Shown here piece after piece: positions 8,275 through 17,543 of a DNA stretch of 53,844 bases. The first letter of the stretch is position 1. Every line of letters begins with the position of its first letter. Position numbers and translations under genes: made by a program. The DNA is from Pseudoalteromonas arctica (GTDB taxonomy: Bacteria; Pseudomonadota; Gammaproteobacteria; Enterobacterales; Alteromonadaceae). The notes below the pieces were generated by a model, which saw only the letters and a list, made by a program, of their open reading frames with translations, had not been told where the DNA came from and did no database searches. The stretch covers positions 1 to 53,844 of the forward strand of contig NZ_JABBMT010000027.1 in the NCBI RefSeq assembly GCF_012927645.1, in the 5' to 3' direction.

Positions 8275-10923
8275 ATGGATTTTAAAAAGCGAACTTTAGC
8301 AAGTTTGATCGCGATGATGCCATTAATGGCGCAGGCGCAGTTTTCGCAAACTGATGTGAATAACTTTGCCAAAGAGACCAGCCTGACATTTGCTGTGGTT
8401 GATAACTTTCATAATAAAGCCGCTGGTTTTTTAGGGACAATTACACTAAACAACCAATCTGATGTTGCACTTCCTGCTGGTGAAAGTGATTGGCAGTTGT
8501 ATATTCACTCAGTTCGTAAGATCACTACTGAGCTAGTTGCGGGTTTAAATATTGAACACGTAAATGGTGATTTACACCGCATTACCCCAACTAAAAACTT
8601 TACAGGGTTGGCTCCAGGTAAAAGCTTAGTGCTTGAGTTTGATGCTCAAGTTTGGGTGGTTGCCTACACTGACTTTATGCCACGTGCTTTTTTTGTCTCT
8701 GGTGATAATAAACCAGCTATTTTTGCAAATACTGATAGTGAAGACATGACCCAGTTTGTTGCACCGTTTGAGCGTGAAAATCAACTACGCCGTTATAACG
8801 AGCCAAAAGATTTAACGGTATTAGTTACTCCACAAGTTCGCTTTGAGCGTAATCAACAAACGACAAGTCAAGTATCGCAACAAGACGCATTAAAGCGGAT
8901 CATTCCAAAACCACAAAAAATCGAATTTAATCGCGGTACTGCAACACTTGATAGCAGCTGGCAGATCAGTTTTCAAGGTCAGTTAAAGAACGAAGTCATG
9001 GTGTTTATGCAAGACTTGCAAGATGACTATGGCCTAACCTTAAAAGCACAGCCAGATCACATCAAACTAGCAAAAGAAAAACTGTTTAGCTTAAAAGTAA
9101 ATCCACAGTTGGCCGGTGGTAAATCAGAAAGCTATACTCTCGAAATAGATGACGATCGTATTGAAATTGTTGGTAGTGATAATGCCGGTGTGTTCTATGC
9201 CATGCAGAGCTTACTTAATCTACTCCCGGCAAATAGCCAAGGCACTGTAGACGTTCCACAACTTGAAATTGAAGATAGCCCACGTTACGGCTGGCGTGGT
9301 ATGCACTATGATAATGGTCGTAATTATCACGGCAAAGACGCTATGTTCAAACTTGTTGAGCAAATGGCGCGGTATAAAATGAATAAACTGCACTGGCATT
9401 TCTCTGAAGATGAAGGCTGGCGCTTAGAAATTCCAGGATTACCAGAGCTTACTGAGATTGGCGGCTATCGCTGTTTTGACCTTGAAGAAAGAGAGTGTTT
9501 ATTAACACAGTTAGGCACCGGACCATTTAAATCTGGCTCAGGTAATGGTTACTTAACTCGTAGTGAGTTTGTTGAATTATTAAAGTTTGCCAAAGATCGT
9601 CATATTCAGATTATTCCGGAAATTGAAGGGCCGGGGCATGCTCGCGCATCAATTAAAGCAATGGAAGCACGTTATCATAAGCTTGCCGATGAGGCGCAAC
9701 GAGTAGCCAAAAATAAGCTTGTTAATAAAAAGAATACGGGGAAAGAGGAGCAGCAGGTAGATATCAGTACTGCAACCGAGTATTTATTGAGTGATCCGCA
9801 AGACACTTCTGTATATATGACGGTGCAAAACTACAAAGATAACTCGATGAACGTGTGCATGGATTCAACCTACGCCTTTTTTGATAAGGTTACCTACGAA
9901 TTACAACAAATGTACCGCGAAGCTGGTGTGCAATTGACTAACTTGCACTTTGGTGGTGATGAAGTTGGTGCCGGTTCATGGATTGGTTCGCCAGTGTGCC
10001 AAGCAATGTTTGCTGATCCAAATAACGGGATTGCAGGTGCCGCAGACCTTAAACCTTACTTTACACAACGCGTGGCCAAGTTACTTGAGAAACGTGGTAT
10101 TTCGCCAGGTGCATGGGAAGATGGTTTAATGTATGACCAAACAAACCCATTTAAGCGCGACGAGTTTCCAAACAAAACCTTTACAGCAAACGTCTGGGAT
10201 AATATTTGGGAGTGGGGTGTAGCAGATAGAGCTTATCGCCTTGCTAATGCAGGCTACCAAGTGATTCTATCGCACGGTACACACTTATACTTTGACCACC
10301 CTTATGAAGCTCATCCACAAGAGCGTGGTTACTATTGGGCAACGCGTTATACCGATACTAAAAAAGCATTTAATTATATGCCAGATAATGTGTATGCAAA
10401 TGCCGATTACACCCGAACACGAGAGCCAATAAATAATCTTGAAGCGCTAGTTGGCCGCCCGCTACCTACACTTAAAAAACCTGAAAACATCTTAGGTATG
10501 CAAGGACAAGTTTGGTCTGAAACTATTCGAACCGAAGATCAAGTATTGGCAATGATATTCCCGCGTATTCTTTCTGTTGCTGAACGTGCATGGCATAAAG
10601 CGTCATGGGAAGGCGAGCAGGTTGATCGTAAAAACCAAGAAAAGGATTGGGCTCAATTCTCTGCTGCAGTTGGTTTAAAAGAGCTAACTAAATTGGCAAA
10701 TGCAGGTATAACTTTACATTTACCTGTACCAGGAGGTGTGATCAACAGCGGCAAACTTGAAGTTAACACGCCATTTACATATTTAAATGCCGAGTATAGT
10801 TTAGATAAAGGGGCGAGTTGGCAGCAATATACAGCTCCGATCAGTATTTCTAAACAGCAGTCTGTAGCATTACGCAGTAGCTTAAATAGCAAGCTAAAAA
10901 GCAGAATTACTTATATAAATTAA
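8275..10923 (+). CDS. Secreted beta-N-acetylhexosaminidase (chitobiase), GH20
   Basis: The 882-aa enzyme should release GlcNAc from chitobiose and other beta-linked oligosaccharides. An N-terminal signal peptide (basic KKR, hydrophobic core, AQA cleavage site near residue 22) directs it to the periplasm or outside. Domains in order: CHB_HEX carbohydrate-binding-like N-domain (about 30-200), GH20b (about 210-330), the GH20 barrel with catalytic Asp562-Glu563 in HFGGDEVGAGSW, and a C-terminal Ig-like CHB_HEX_C domain (about 800-880). A strong GAGGAGAG ribosome site precedes the ATG. A NagR-like palindrome lies about 100 bases upstream and the GlcNAc permease gene follows, so it belongs to a chitin or GlcNAc utilisation unit. 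Confidence 0.93.
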   Translation: MDFKKRTLASLIAMMPLMAQAQFSQTDVNNFAKETSLTFAVVDNFHNKAAGFLGTITLNNQSDVALPAGESDWQLYIHSVRKITTELVAGLNIEHVNGDLHRITPTKNFTGLAPGKSLVLEFDAQVWVVAYTDFMPRAFFVSGDNKPAIFANTDSEDMTQFVAPFERENQLRRYNEPKDLTVLVTPQVRFERNQQTTSQVSQQDALKRIIPKPQKIEFNRGTATLDSSWQISFQGQLKNEVMVFMQDLQDDYGLTLKAQPDHIKLAKEKLFSLKVNPQLAGGKSESYTLEIDDDRIEIVGSDNAGVFYAMQSLLNLLPANSQGTVDVPQLEIEDSPRYGWRGMHYDNGRNYHGKDAMFKLVEQMARYKMNKLHWHFSEDEGWRLEIPGLPELTEIGGYRCFDLEERECLLTQLGTGPFKSGSGNGYLTRSEFVELLKFAKDRHIQIIPEIEGPGHARASIKAMEARYHKLADEAQRVAKNKLVNKKNTGKEEQQVDISTATEYLLSDPQDTSVYMTVQNYKDNSMNVCMDSTYAFFDKVTYELQQMYREAGVQLTNLHFGGDEVGAGSWIGSPVCQAMFADPNNGIAGAADLKPYFTQRVAKLLEKRGISPGAWEDGLMYDQTNPFKRDEFPNKTFTANVWDNIWEWGVADRAYRLANAGYQVILSHGTHLYFDHPYEAHPQERGYYWATRYTDTKKAFNYMPDNVYANADYTRTREPINNLEALVGRPLPTLKKPENILGMQGQVWSETIRTEDQVLAMIFPRILSVAERAWHKASWEGEQVDRKNQEKDWAQFSAAVGLKELTKLANAGITLHLPVPGGVINSGKLEVNTPFTYLNAEYSLDKGASWQQYTAPISISKQQSVALRSSLNSKLKSRITYIN

Positions 10924-10949
10924 TATATTAGTAACTAATTATGTTTTGA

Positions 10950-10973
10950 AAGGGCCGTAAAGGCTCTTTTTTG
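10950..10973 (+). terminator. Terminator after the hexosaminidase gene
   Basis: AAGGGCC and GGCTCTT pair (one G-T) around GTAAA, followed by TTTT. It separates the hexosaminidase gene from the permease gene, which has its own operator. Confidence 0.85.
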
Positions 10974-11028
10974 CATCGTTGAAAAATAAATTGTTACTAG
11001 TAATATGACAGTAATTAACGTAAAGTTT

Positions 11029-11046
11029 TATGGCAGCGCTGTCATT
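11029..11046. promoter_or_regulatory. Palindromic NagR-like operator upstream of nagP
   Basis: TATGGCAGCGCTGTCATT shares the GCAGCGCTGTCATT half and central CG with the site at 8163-8180. It lies 132 bases before the permease ATG, in a spacer without convincing coding sequence. Confidence 0.72.
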
Positions 11047-11177
11047 TTTGTTTCGATATTGTCATTTAAATGTCGCCAAGGTGTTATAACTACAGCAACG
11101 CTAATCGTCGATTTAAGTTTTTTGAACTTAATTGTAATAAATAATTATAACGATAGCTCGCAACAAGAAGAAGTTTT

Positions 11178-12473
11178 ATGGAAGCCACAGTGTCAAAAAT
11201 AAATAAACAAAGTAACTTTATACCAATGGCCATTGTTGCCACTTTATTTTTCATCCTAGGTTTTGCAACCTGGTTAAATGGTTCACTAATGCCATATTTA
11301 AAACAAGTATTGCAGCTTAGTCCATTTCAAGCCTCACTGATTTTATTCTCGTTTTATATAGCGGTGACGTTTACTGCAGTGCCATCGGCAATGATCATCC
11401 GTAAAGTTGGTTATAAAAATGGTATGGCGCTGGGTATGGCGACCATGATGGTAGCAGCTCTGTTATTTATTCCAGCTGCAAAATCTCATGTGTTTGCTCT
11501 ATTTTTACTTGCACAGTTGATTATGGGAGCAGGGCAAACTTTACTGCAAACTGCAGTCAACCCTTATGTTGTACGGATTGGACCTGAAGAATCAGCTGCA
11601 GTACGTGTTAGCATCATGGGGATATTAAATAAAGGCGCTGGGGTGATTGCGCCAATTGTATTTACAGCATTAATTTTAAGCGACTTCACCGGCTTGGTTG
11701 GTAAAGATCTATCACAAGCTGAAATCGATTCAATGGCAAATAGTTTAATTTATCCTTATTTAGGGTTGGCGCTATTTATTGGTGTATTGGCATTTGCCGT
11801 GACAAAAATGCCCTTACCAGAGCTTATTGATGATGAAGAGCACAGCGCTAAGGGGCAAGTAAAAGAAGCACTTTCTCACCCAAGCCTTGCACTAGGTGTA
11901 GTTGCATTGTTCGTTTATGTAGCTGTGGAGGTTATTGCAGGGGATACTATCGGTACTTTTGCGTTGTCGCTAGGTATTGAAAAATATAGCGTAATGACTT
12001 CTTATACAATGAGCTGCATGGTGTTAGGCTATATAGTCGGTATTGTGCTTATACCGCGCGTTATTTCGCAGCATGCAGCGCTAAGTGTGTCTGCAATTTT
12101 AGGCTGTGTATTAACACTTGCTGTGGTATTTAGTGATACGAGTTCAGTTGTGATAGCAACAGCACTTGATTTAGAAGTGCAATTACCAGATACACTATTG
12201 ATGATAGCTGTGTTAGGCTTTGCTAATGCCATTGTATGGCCTGCGGTATGGCCGTTAGCATTGTCTGGATTAGGTAAATTAACCAGTGTTGGTTCTGGCC
12301 TACTTGTAATGGGTATCGCCGGTGGGGCATTTGGCCCATTATTCTGGGGCTTAGCAAGTGGTGGTGTGGATTCTGCGGCGGCTCAGCAGGGGGCTTATAT
12401 CGTCATGTTACCTTGTTATTTATTCATTCTTTTCTATGCTGTTAAAGGGCATAAGATGAAGAGCTGGAAATAG
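11178..12473 (+). CDS. nagP: N-acetylglucosamine permease, FucP-type MFS transporter
   Basis: The 431-aa protein has about 12 hydrophobic segments and the signatures of the FucP/GluP sugar:H+ symporter branch of the major facilitator superfamily (FFILGFATWLNGSLMP near residue 21, QTLLQTAVNPYVVRIGP near 115). In Alteromonadales, members next to GH20 enzymes and NagR sites are assigned as the inner-membrane GlcNAc transporter NagP. Substrate assignment rests on this neighbourhood; glucose, galactose or fucose transport cannot be excluded from sequence alone. Terminators lie on both sides. Confidence 0.85.
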   Translation: MEATVSKINKQSNFIPMAIVATLFFILGFATWLNGSLMPYLKQVLQLSPFQASLILFSFYIAVTFTAVPSAMIIRKVGYKNGMALGMATMMVAALLFIPAAKSHVFALFLLAQLIMGAGQTLLQTAVNPYVVRIGPEESAAVRVSIMGILNKGAGVIAPIVFTALILSDFTGLVGKDLSQAEIDSMANSLIYPYLGLALFIGVLAFAVTKMPLPELIDDEEHSAKGQVKEALSHPSLALGVVALFVYVAVEVIAGDTIGTFALSLGIEKYSVMTSYTMSCMVLGYIVGIVLIPRVISQHAALSVSAILGCVLTLAVVFSDTSSVVIATALDLEVQLPDTLLMIAVLGFANAIVWPAVWPLALSGLGKLTSVGSGLLVMGIAGGAFGPLFWGLASGGVDSAAAQQGAYIVMLPCYLFILFYAVKGHKMKSWK

Positions 12474-12475
12474 CT

Positions 12476-12538
12476 AAGTTACAAGGTAAAAGTTGAAAGG
12501 TTCAAGATAAAAGTTGAACTTTGTAGAACTTAGAACCT
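12476..12538. repeat. Degenerate heptamer array after nagP
   Basis: Nine consecutive 7-base units follow the nagP stop: AAGTTAC, AAGGTAA, AAGTTGA, AAGGTTC, AAGATAA, AAGTTGA, ACTTTGT, AGAACTT, AGAACCT. AAGTTGA occurs twice exactly, and most units begin AAG. The last two pass into the AGAACCT heptamer of the iscR spacer. Confidence 0.75.
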
Positions 12539-12583
12539 AATTTTTGAAAAGAATTTCTATAATGTAGAAATAATCCCGTGTGT

Positions 12584-12611
12584 AATGCCACCGAAAGGTG
12601 GCATTTTTTTG
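12584..12611 (+). terminator. Terminator of nagP
   Basis: AATGCCACC and GGTGGCATT form a perfect 9-bp stem around GAAA, followed by TTTTT. The stable GNRA tetraloop and long T tract make this a confident terminator. Confidence 0.95.
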
Positions 12612-12743
12612 TTTAAAATAAAGTGTTAAAGCCCTAAGTTTGCTCTTGGGGGGAAGGCTTCAGCCGTGATAGTGCTTAATATGAATTAATTAATGGAATG
12701 AAATTTTAAGAATGTATTTGATATTGAGATAAGAAGAGAAAAA

Positions 12744-12820
12744 TGGGGCGATTGACGGGGCTTGAACCCGCGACAACCGGAATCACAATCCGGGGCTCTA
12801 CCAACTGAGCTACAACCGCC
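12744..12820 (-). tRNA. tRNA-His (GTG anticodon)
   Basis: On the minus strand the gene begins GGCGGTTG and ends CAATCGCC followed by encoded CCA. The eight-pair acceptor stem (including the extra G-1 with C73 that marks tRNA-His) holds one G-U pair. The D arm reads TAGCTCAGTTGGTAGAGC, the anticodon loop TTGTGAT (anticodon at 12784-12786 of the plus strand) and the T arm GGGTTCAAGCCCC. The total is 77 bases. It is the only minus-strand gene in the window. Confidence 0.97.
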
Positions 12821-12824
12821 ACAA

Positions 12825-12842
12825 CACACCTTGTTTGGTGTG
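12825..12842 (-). other. Hairpin in the pre-tRNA-His leader
   Basis: CACACC, a six-base loop and GGTGTG form a perfect stem between the tRNA promoter and its mature 5' end. It would lie just upstream of the RNase P cleavage site in the precursor. Confidence 0.55.
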
Positions 12843-12848
12843 GCGCGG

Positions 12849-12877
12849 ATAATACATAAAATAATAAATCTTGTGAA
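12849..12877 (-). promoter_or_regulatory. Promoter of tRNA-His
   Basis: Read on the minus strand, -35 TTCACA (12877-12872) and -10 TATTAT (12854-12849) are 17 bp apart, followed by a GC-rich stretch (CCGCGCC) like the discriminators of stringently controlled stable-RNA promoters. It lies about 28 bases upstream of the tRNA. Confidence 0.75.
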
Positions 12878-13102
12878 GGGCTAAGGGCAAAAAAAGTGAA
12901 AAAAATTTTAAATTGAATGTTTTTGTTTGTAAAATAGTCAGAGTGTGAATGTTTAAATCGTTTTTTATCTGGTTGGGTAAAATAAAAAATTAACCCTAAA
13001 GATGTTCTTTTAAAGATAAATAGATTAATTAATTAAATAATAAATTGAAATCAGATATAATTTAACCAACAAACTGTTTAATACTGAATGTCAGGAGTGA
13101 TA
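12878..13102. other. AT-rich spacer between tRNA-His and mscS
   Basis: This divergent spacer holds no coding frame I would support. A TATAAT at 13056-13061, 41 bases before the mscS ATG, is a possible -10 box but has no good -35 partner. Nothing else stands out. Confidence 0.5.
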
Positions 13103-13921
13103 ATGGATACAATACTTAACTGGATAAACGAAAACTCGGGTTTGATTTTGCATTATGGCATTCAAGTTGTAATTGCATTGGTGATCTTTTTACTGGGCGG
13201 TCGTGTTGCAAAATTTTGCTCTAACCTAACTGAAAAAGCATTCGATAAAAAGAAAGTAGATAAAGCTGTCGGTTCGTTCGTATCAAGCATTGTTTATGCC
13301 ATCGTATTTATGGCAACAATTTTAATGGCGTTGTCACAAATTGGCATAGAAACCACTTCATTTATCGCTATTTTAGGTGCTGCAGGCTTAGCAGTTGGCC
13401 TAGCACTGCAAGGTTCACTATCTAACTTCGCATCTGGCGTACTTATAATCTTACTTCGCCCTTTCAAATCGGGTGATTATGTCGAAGTTGGCGGTAAAGC
13501 TGGTACAGTTAAGAAAATCGAAATTTTTTCTACTGAACTACGCACACCAGATAACAAAGTTATCATCATGCCAAATTCTAAAATTATGTCTGACTCAATT
13601 ATTAATTATTCACGCGAGGCAACTCGCCGTATCGATCTAGTTATTGGTGTTGGTTACGATGCAGACTTACGCAAAGCAAAAGAAGTACTTAAATCAGTAC
13701 TAGATCAAGAATCACGCATTCTTAAAGATCCAGCTTATAATGTATCAGTGTCTGAGCTTGCAGACTCAAGCGTAAACTTCATTGTGCGTCCGTGGGTTAA
13801 TTCAGACGATTACTGGCCAACTTACTGGTCTTTAATTGAGAACATTAAAATCGCATTAGATGATGCGGATATCACTATTCCGTTTCCGCAAATGGATGTT
13901 CATTTGCACAAGCAAGATTAA
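13103..13921 (+). CDS. mscS: Small-conductance mechanosensitive channel MscS
   Basis: The product is 272 aa from the ATG preceded by AGGAGTGATA; an ATG 15 bases upstream would overlap that ribosome site. It aligns along its whole length with E. coli MscS: three membrane helices, then the pore-lining TM3 (ILGAAGLAVGLALQGSLSNFASGVLIILLRP, given here in two pieces: ILGAAGLAVGLALQG and SLSNFASGVLI), the beta domain (DYVEVGGKAGTVKKI) and a C-terminal cytoplasmic domain ending PFPQMDVH. It opens under membrane tension to release solutes on hypo-osmotic shock. The DUF481 gene follows after 30 bases without a terminator. Confidence 0.95.
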   Translation: MDTILNWINENSGLILHYGIQVVIALVIFLLGGRVAKFCSNLTEKAFDKKKVDKAVGSFVSSIVYAIVFMATILMALSQIGIETTSFIAILGAAGLAVGLALQGSLSNFASGVLIILLRPFKSGDYVEVGGKAGTVKKIEIFSTELRTPDNKVIIMPNSKIMSDSIINYSREATRRIDLVIGVGYDADLRKAKEVLKSVLDQESRILKDPAYNVSVSELADSSVNFIVRPWVNSDDYWPTYWSLIENIKIALDDADITIPFPQMDVHLHKQD

Positions 13922-13951
13922 TCAATATACAAGTAACAAAGGTCATTTTTA

Positions 13952-14728
13952 ATGAAATTAAAGCTTTTATCAATTTTAGTTGCAGCATCAGCTACAACTA
14001 ACGCATTCGCAGAAGACGCTAGAACATGGGAAGTTACCAGTGAGCTAGGTGCAATTATCACTAGCGGTAATACTGAAACAACTACTCTTAAGGGTGGGCT
14101 CAAGGCGTTACATAACTTAGAAAGCTGGAACAACGAGTATAAAATTAACGGTCTTTATAAAGAAGACAACGTTGAAAATGATGCCGGTGTAAAAGAAAAA
14201 CAGCGTACTAACGAAAAATATTCGTTATCAGCGCAAGGTAACTATAAATTAAATGAAGATCATGCTCATTTATATATTTATGGCTCACATGTTTCAGATT
14301 ACTTTGGCGCTTATCGCAGCGAGTCAGTTATTTCAGCAGGTTATGGTCAGCGCCTGTTAGATCGCTCTGACATGTGGCTAAATGCTGAAATTGGTCCAGG
14401 TTATAAGTATTTTCAATACCCTGATAAAAGTAGTGAAGTAGATGAAAATGGCAACTCTTTAGCCGGCGAGCGTGAAGGTGAAGTTATTGCATTAGGTAAA
14501 CTTGATTATAATTGGCAAATTTCTGATAACGCAAAGTTTACTCAGTTAGTTGCAGTTGAGTACGGTGATACAAACACTAAAACACGTTCAGAAACTGCGC
14601 TTTTAGCTAAGATCAATGGTTCATTACAAATGAAAGTTGCTTACAACATCACCAACAACTCAGATGTTGCTGATGATAAAGAAAGCACAGACACAGAAAC
14701 ATCGCTGACACTGGTTTACAGTTTTTAA
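13952..14728 (+). CDS. DUF481 (YdiY-like) outer-membrane protein
   Basis: The 258-aa protein has a signal peptide (MKLKLLSILVAASATTNAFA) followed by alternating polar and aromatic strands and a C-terminal LTLVYSF ending in phenylalanine, as in outer-membrane beta-barrels. The pattern TSELGAIITSGNTETTTLKGG near the mature start is typical of the DUF481/YdiY family, sometimes called salt-induced outer-membrane proteins. Biochemical function is unknown. It follows mscS closely, so a link with osmotic response is possible but is inferred from position only. A terminator follows. Confidence 0.85.
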   Translation: MKLKLLSILVAASATTNAFAEDARTWEVTSELGAIITSGNTETTTLKGGLKALHNLESWNNEYKINGLYKEDNVENDAGVKEKQRTNEKYSLSAQGNYKLNEDHAHLYIYGSHVSDYFGAYRSESVISAGYGQRLLDRSDMWLNAEIGPGYKYFQYPDKSSEVDENGNSLAGEREGEVIALGKLDYNWQISDNAKFTQLVAVEYGDTNTKTRSETALLAKINGSLQMKVAYNITNNSDVADDKESTDTETSLTLVYSF

Positions 14729-14765
14729 CAGTTTATCTTTGTTTAGTGACATTTAAATGAAATAA

Positions 14766-14788
14766 AGGGACGAAAGTCCCTTTTTTAT
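14766..14788 (+). terminator. Terminator between the DUF481 gene and the glycan locus
   Basis: AAGGGAC and GTCCCTT form a 7-bp stem around GAAA, followed by TTTT. It marks the left boundary of the surface-glycan region. Confidence 0.93.
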
Positions 14789-14853
14789 TTGTAGTTAAAT
14801 AATGTAGAATAGCGAATCATTTGATTGTAGTTCTTGGGATAAACCTACTTGTG

Positions 14854-17526
14854 ATGCTTTTTAAACGATTTTTAATAACTTTTTTACTGTTAACGACTGC
14901 ATCGGCATTTGCTTTCACGCCGACTGCATCGCAAATTGAACAATTTAAAAAGCTGCCAAAGGCACAGCAAGAAGCACTAGCTGCGCAGTATGGTGTTGAT
15001 TTAACAAGTATTACTGGTAACAAATTATCGCCCAATGCTGTTGTAGAAGAACAGCAAACAGTTTATCCGCGTCAAGAGCAAGAAGAGCCAGTATTAACAG
15101 ACGAAGAACGCTTTGATCCACAATTGGATGAAATCAAGCCTTTTGGTTACGAGTTGTTCTCTGGTGAGCCTACGACCTTTATGCCAAGCGAAAATGCAGC
15201 TGTGCCAGAAACCTACTTAATAGGTCGAGGTGATCAGCTAAATATTAACTTCTATGGTAAAGAAAGCGAAAGCTATGAAGTGTATGTTGATCGTGAAGGG
15301 CGAATAAACATCCCAAATTTAAGCCCTGTCGAAGTGGCCGGCCTGACATTCGGGGAAATAAAAGAACTTATTAAAGCTAAAGTAGAGCAAGAAATTATCG
15401 GTGTTAAAGCGTTTGTATCACTAGGACAATTACGCAGTATGCGTATTTTAGTGTTAGGTGAAGCGTATAAGCCAGGTAGCTATAGCGTATCGTCATTGAG
15501 TACAGTGTCACATGCGCTTTTTATTAGCGGTGGTGTAACAGATATTGCATCTTTACGTAATATTCAAGTTAAACGTGCAGGTAAAGTCGTTGCAAACTTT
15601 GATCTGTATGAATTACTGATTAAGGGTGACAGTCGTAACGATATTATTTTAAAGCCTGGTGATGTGGTTTTTGTTCCACCCGTGGGAGGGCAAGTTGCTG
15701 TTGAAGGGTTAGTGAAGCGCCCTGCAATTTTTGAAATAAAAAATAATGAAACGGCCCAAGATATATTAACAATGGCCGGTGGCTTAAAACCAGAGGCTTA
15801 TGCTCAAAAAGGTATTGTTGAGCGCTTTAATAATTATAATGCTAAAGAAATTTTATCAGTCGATTTTAGCGTTAGTGATATCAACTATATCCCGCAAGAT
15901 GGCGATAGAATTCGTTTTAATCCAGTAAGTTTACAGATTCAAAACTCAATTACCGTAATAGGTGCTGTTGCACGCCCTGGTAATTATCAATGGCAACAAG
16001 GTAAGCATATTTCGGATGTATTTACATCTGTTCGTGGTGATTTGTTACCACAAGCTGACCTTAGTTATGCCTTGTTAGTACGTGAAATTAATATTGCAGG
16101 CGATATTGAGGTGTATCAATTTGATATTGCGCAAGCGATTGTAAAAGCCGCTGAACACGATTTAGAGTTGCAAGCAAATGACAAGTTATTAATTTTTAGT
16201 CGTTTTGAAGAAAAAGAAGCCGAAAAGTTAGCGCTAACAAATATGGCACTGACCGAAAAACAACAACAACAACAAATTAAAGTTGAGCAGTGGCATAAGT
16301 ATCAAAAGAAAGAATTCGAAAAATACATTGGAGTTACCCAAAGTGAAGACGCTTTCATAAAGACAGATGATAGTGCTAATGTAACTATTACTCAATTAGC
16401 TAAGCAAAGAAAAGCGGATGAAGAGCTTGTTAAGCTTAGGGCTGAAAATTATTCAACTTTTAGCCGCTACAACATATTAAAACCAATCAAAGCAAAATTA
16501 AAACAGCAGGCTTCAGTAGCACAAGCTATGCAGTTAATTGAAATAAATGGTCATGTTGCTTATCCAGGTGTATATCCGTTAACAGTTGGCGCTGAAGTTA
16601 ACGAGCTAATTATAGCAGCAGGTGGGTTACTTGAATCTGCTTACACAGAGCAAGCCGAAATCACTCGCCTACTAGCTGGCGATGCGACAAAAGTAGAGCA
16701 TATAAAGTTTAATTTGCATAACGCTATGTTAGGGAAGCTTGGTGATAACCGAGTGCTACGTAGTAAAGATAGCCTTAATATTTTCTCAATTCCAAATTGG
16801 CAAGAAAATGTAAAAGTTGAGCTAAAAGGTGAAGTTAAATTCCCAGGAACTTATACAATTCGTCGTGGTGAAACATTGGCTAACTTACTAGCGCGCGCAG
16901 GTGGATTCTCAGAGTTTGCTGAAGAGAAAGCTGCCATTTTTACACGCGAGTCTATTCGCAGGCAAGAGCAGCAGCAATTAACTAAGTTATCAGAAGATTT
17001 ACGTCGTGACCTTGCACAAAAAAGCTTTGAGAAAGGTGCCAGAACGTTATCGTACGATGAGATGAACAAGTTACTTATCGACTTAGCAGATATAGAAGCG
17101 GTAGGGCGACTCGTTATTGATCTTCCTTTAATCGTTGAAGATAAACAAAAGCTTGTGCTGCAAGATGGTGATGCTTTATATGTGCCAAGTAAGCGCGACT
17201 CTATCAGCGTAATTGGCGAAGTTAATTACTCAACCTCGCATTTATACAAACCAGGCATAAGTTTTGAAGAATACATCGCATTGAGTGGTGGCTTAAAGGT
17301 TCGCGCTGATGAATCGCGTGCCTATATTATTAAAGCGAATGGTTCAGTGAAAATTCCAAATTCAGGAAGCTGGTTTGCAGTTAATGATTCACAAATGCTA
17401 GAAGCTGGAGATACGATTGTAGTCCCTCTTGATTCCGGCTATATGGACAACCTAACCTTGTGGAGTACGGCAACACAGATAGTTTATCAACTTGGTGTAG
17501 CTGTTGCTGCGATTAGTAGTATTTAA
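14854..17526 (+). CDS. wbfF: Large SLBB-domain polysaccharide export protein (WbfF/OtnA-like)
   Basis: I place the start at the ATG of MLFKRFLIT, which opens a signal peptide cut near AFA; upstream TTG or GTG starts would disturb it. The product is 890 aa. A polysaccharide-export domain (PETYLIGRGDQLNINFYG) is followed by about six SLBB units, each with a G-x-V-x-x-P-G/A core: for example VEGLVKRPAIFEI, VIGAVARPGNYQW, INGHVAYPGVYPL, LKGEVKFPGTYTI and VIGEVNYSTSHLY. A charged, coiled linker with five CAA codons (16261-16275) sits between units 3 and 4. Large multi-SLBB proteins of this kind (WbfF of Vibrio cholerae O139) precede wzz in O-antigen or capsule loci. It lacks an obvious lipobox, unlike the smaller Wza at 31672. 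It opens a 16-kb same-strand gene run. Confidence 0.85.
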   Translation: MLFKRFLITFLLLTTASAFAFTPTASQIEQFKKLPKAQQEALAAQYGVDLTSITGNKLSPNAVVEEQQTVYPRQEQEEPVLTDEERFDPQLDEIKPFGYELFSGEPTTFMPSENAAVPETYLIGRGDQLNINFYGKESESYEVYVDREGRINIPNLSPVEVAGLTFGEIKELIKAKVEQEIIGVKAFVSLGQLRSMRILVLGEAYKPGSYSVSSLSTVSHALFISGGVTDIASLRNIQVKRAGKVVANFDLYELLIKGDSRNDIILKPGDVVFVPPVGGQVAVEGLVKRPAIFEIKNNETAQDILTMAGGLKPEAYAQKGIVERFNNYNAKEILSVDFSVSDINYIPQDGDRIRFNPVSLQIQNSITVIGAVARPGNYQWQQGKHISDVFTSVRGDLLPQADLSYALLVREINIAGDIEVYQFDIAQAIVKAAEHDLELQANDKLLIFSRFEEKEAEKLALTNMALTEKQQQQQIKVEQWHKYQKKEFEKYIGVTQSEDAFIKTDDSANVTITQLAKQRKADEELVKLRAENYSTFSRYNILKPIKAKLKQQASVAQAMQLIEINGHVAYPGVYPLTVGAEVNELIIAAGGLLESAYTEQAEITRLLAGDATKVEHIKFNLHNAMLGKLGDNRVLRSKDSLNIFSIPNWQENVKVELKGEVKFPGTYTIRRGETLANLLARAGGFSEFAEEKAAIFTRESIRRQEQQQLTKLSEDLRRDLAQKSFEKGARTLSYDEMNKLLIDLADIEAVGRLVIDLPLIVEDKQKLVLQDGDALYVPSKRDSISVIGEVNYSTSHLYKPGISFEEYIALSGGLKVRADESRAYIIKANGSVKIPNSGSWFAVNDSQMLEAGDTIVVPLDSGYMDNLTLWSTATQIVYQLGVAVAAISSI

Positions 17527-17543
17527 ATAACAGGTTAATTTAA

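Noticed and set aside
11005..11202. 65-aa open frame upstream of nagP
   Set aside because: It runs through the NagR-like operator and into the nagP start, has no ribosome site and resembles no family.
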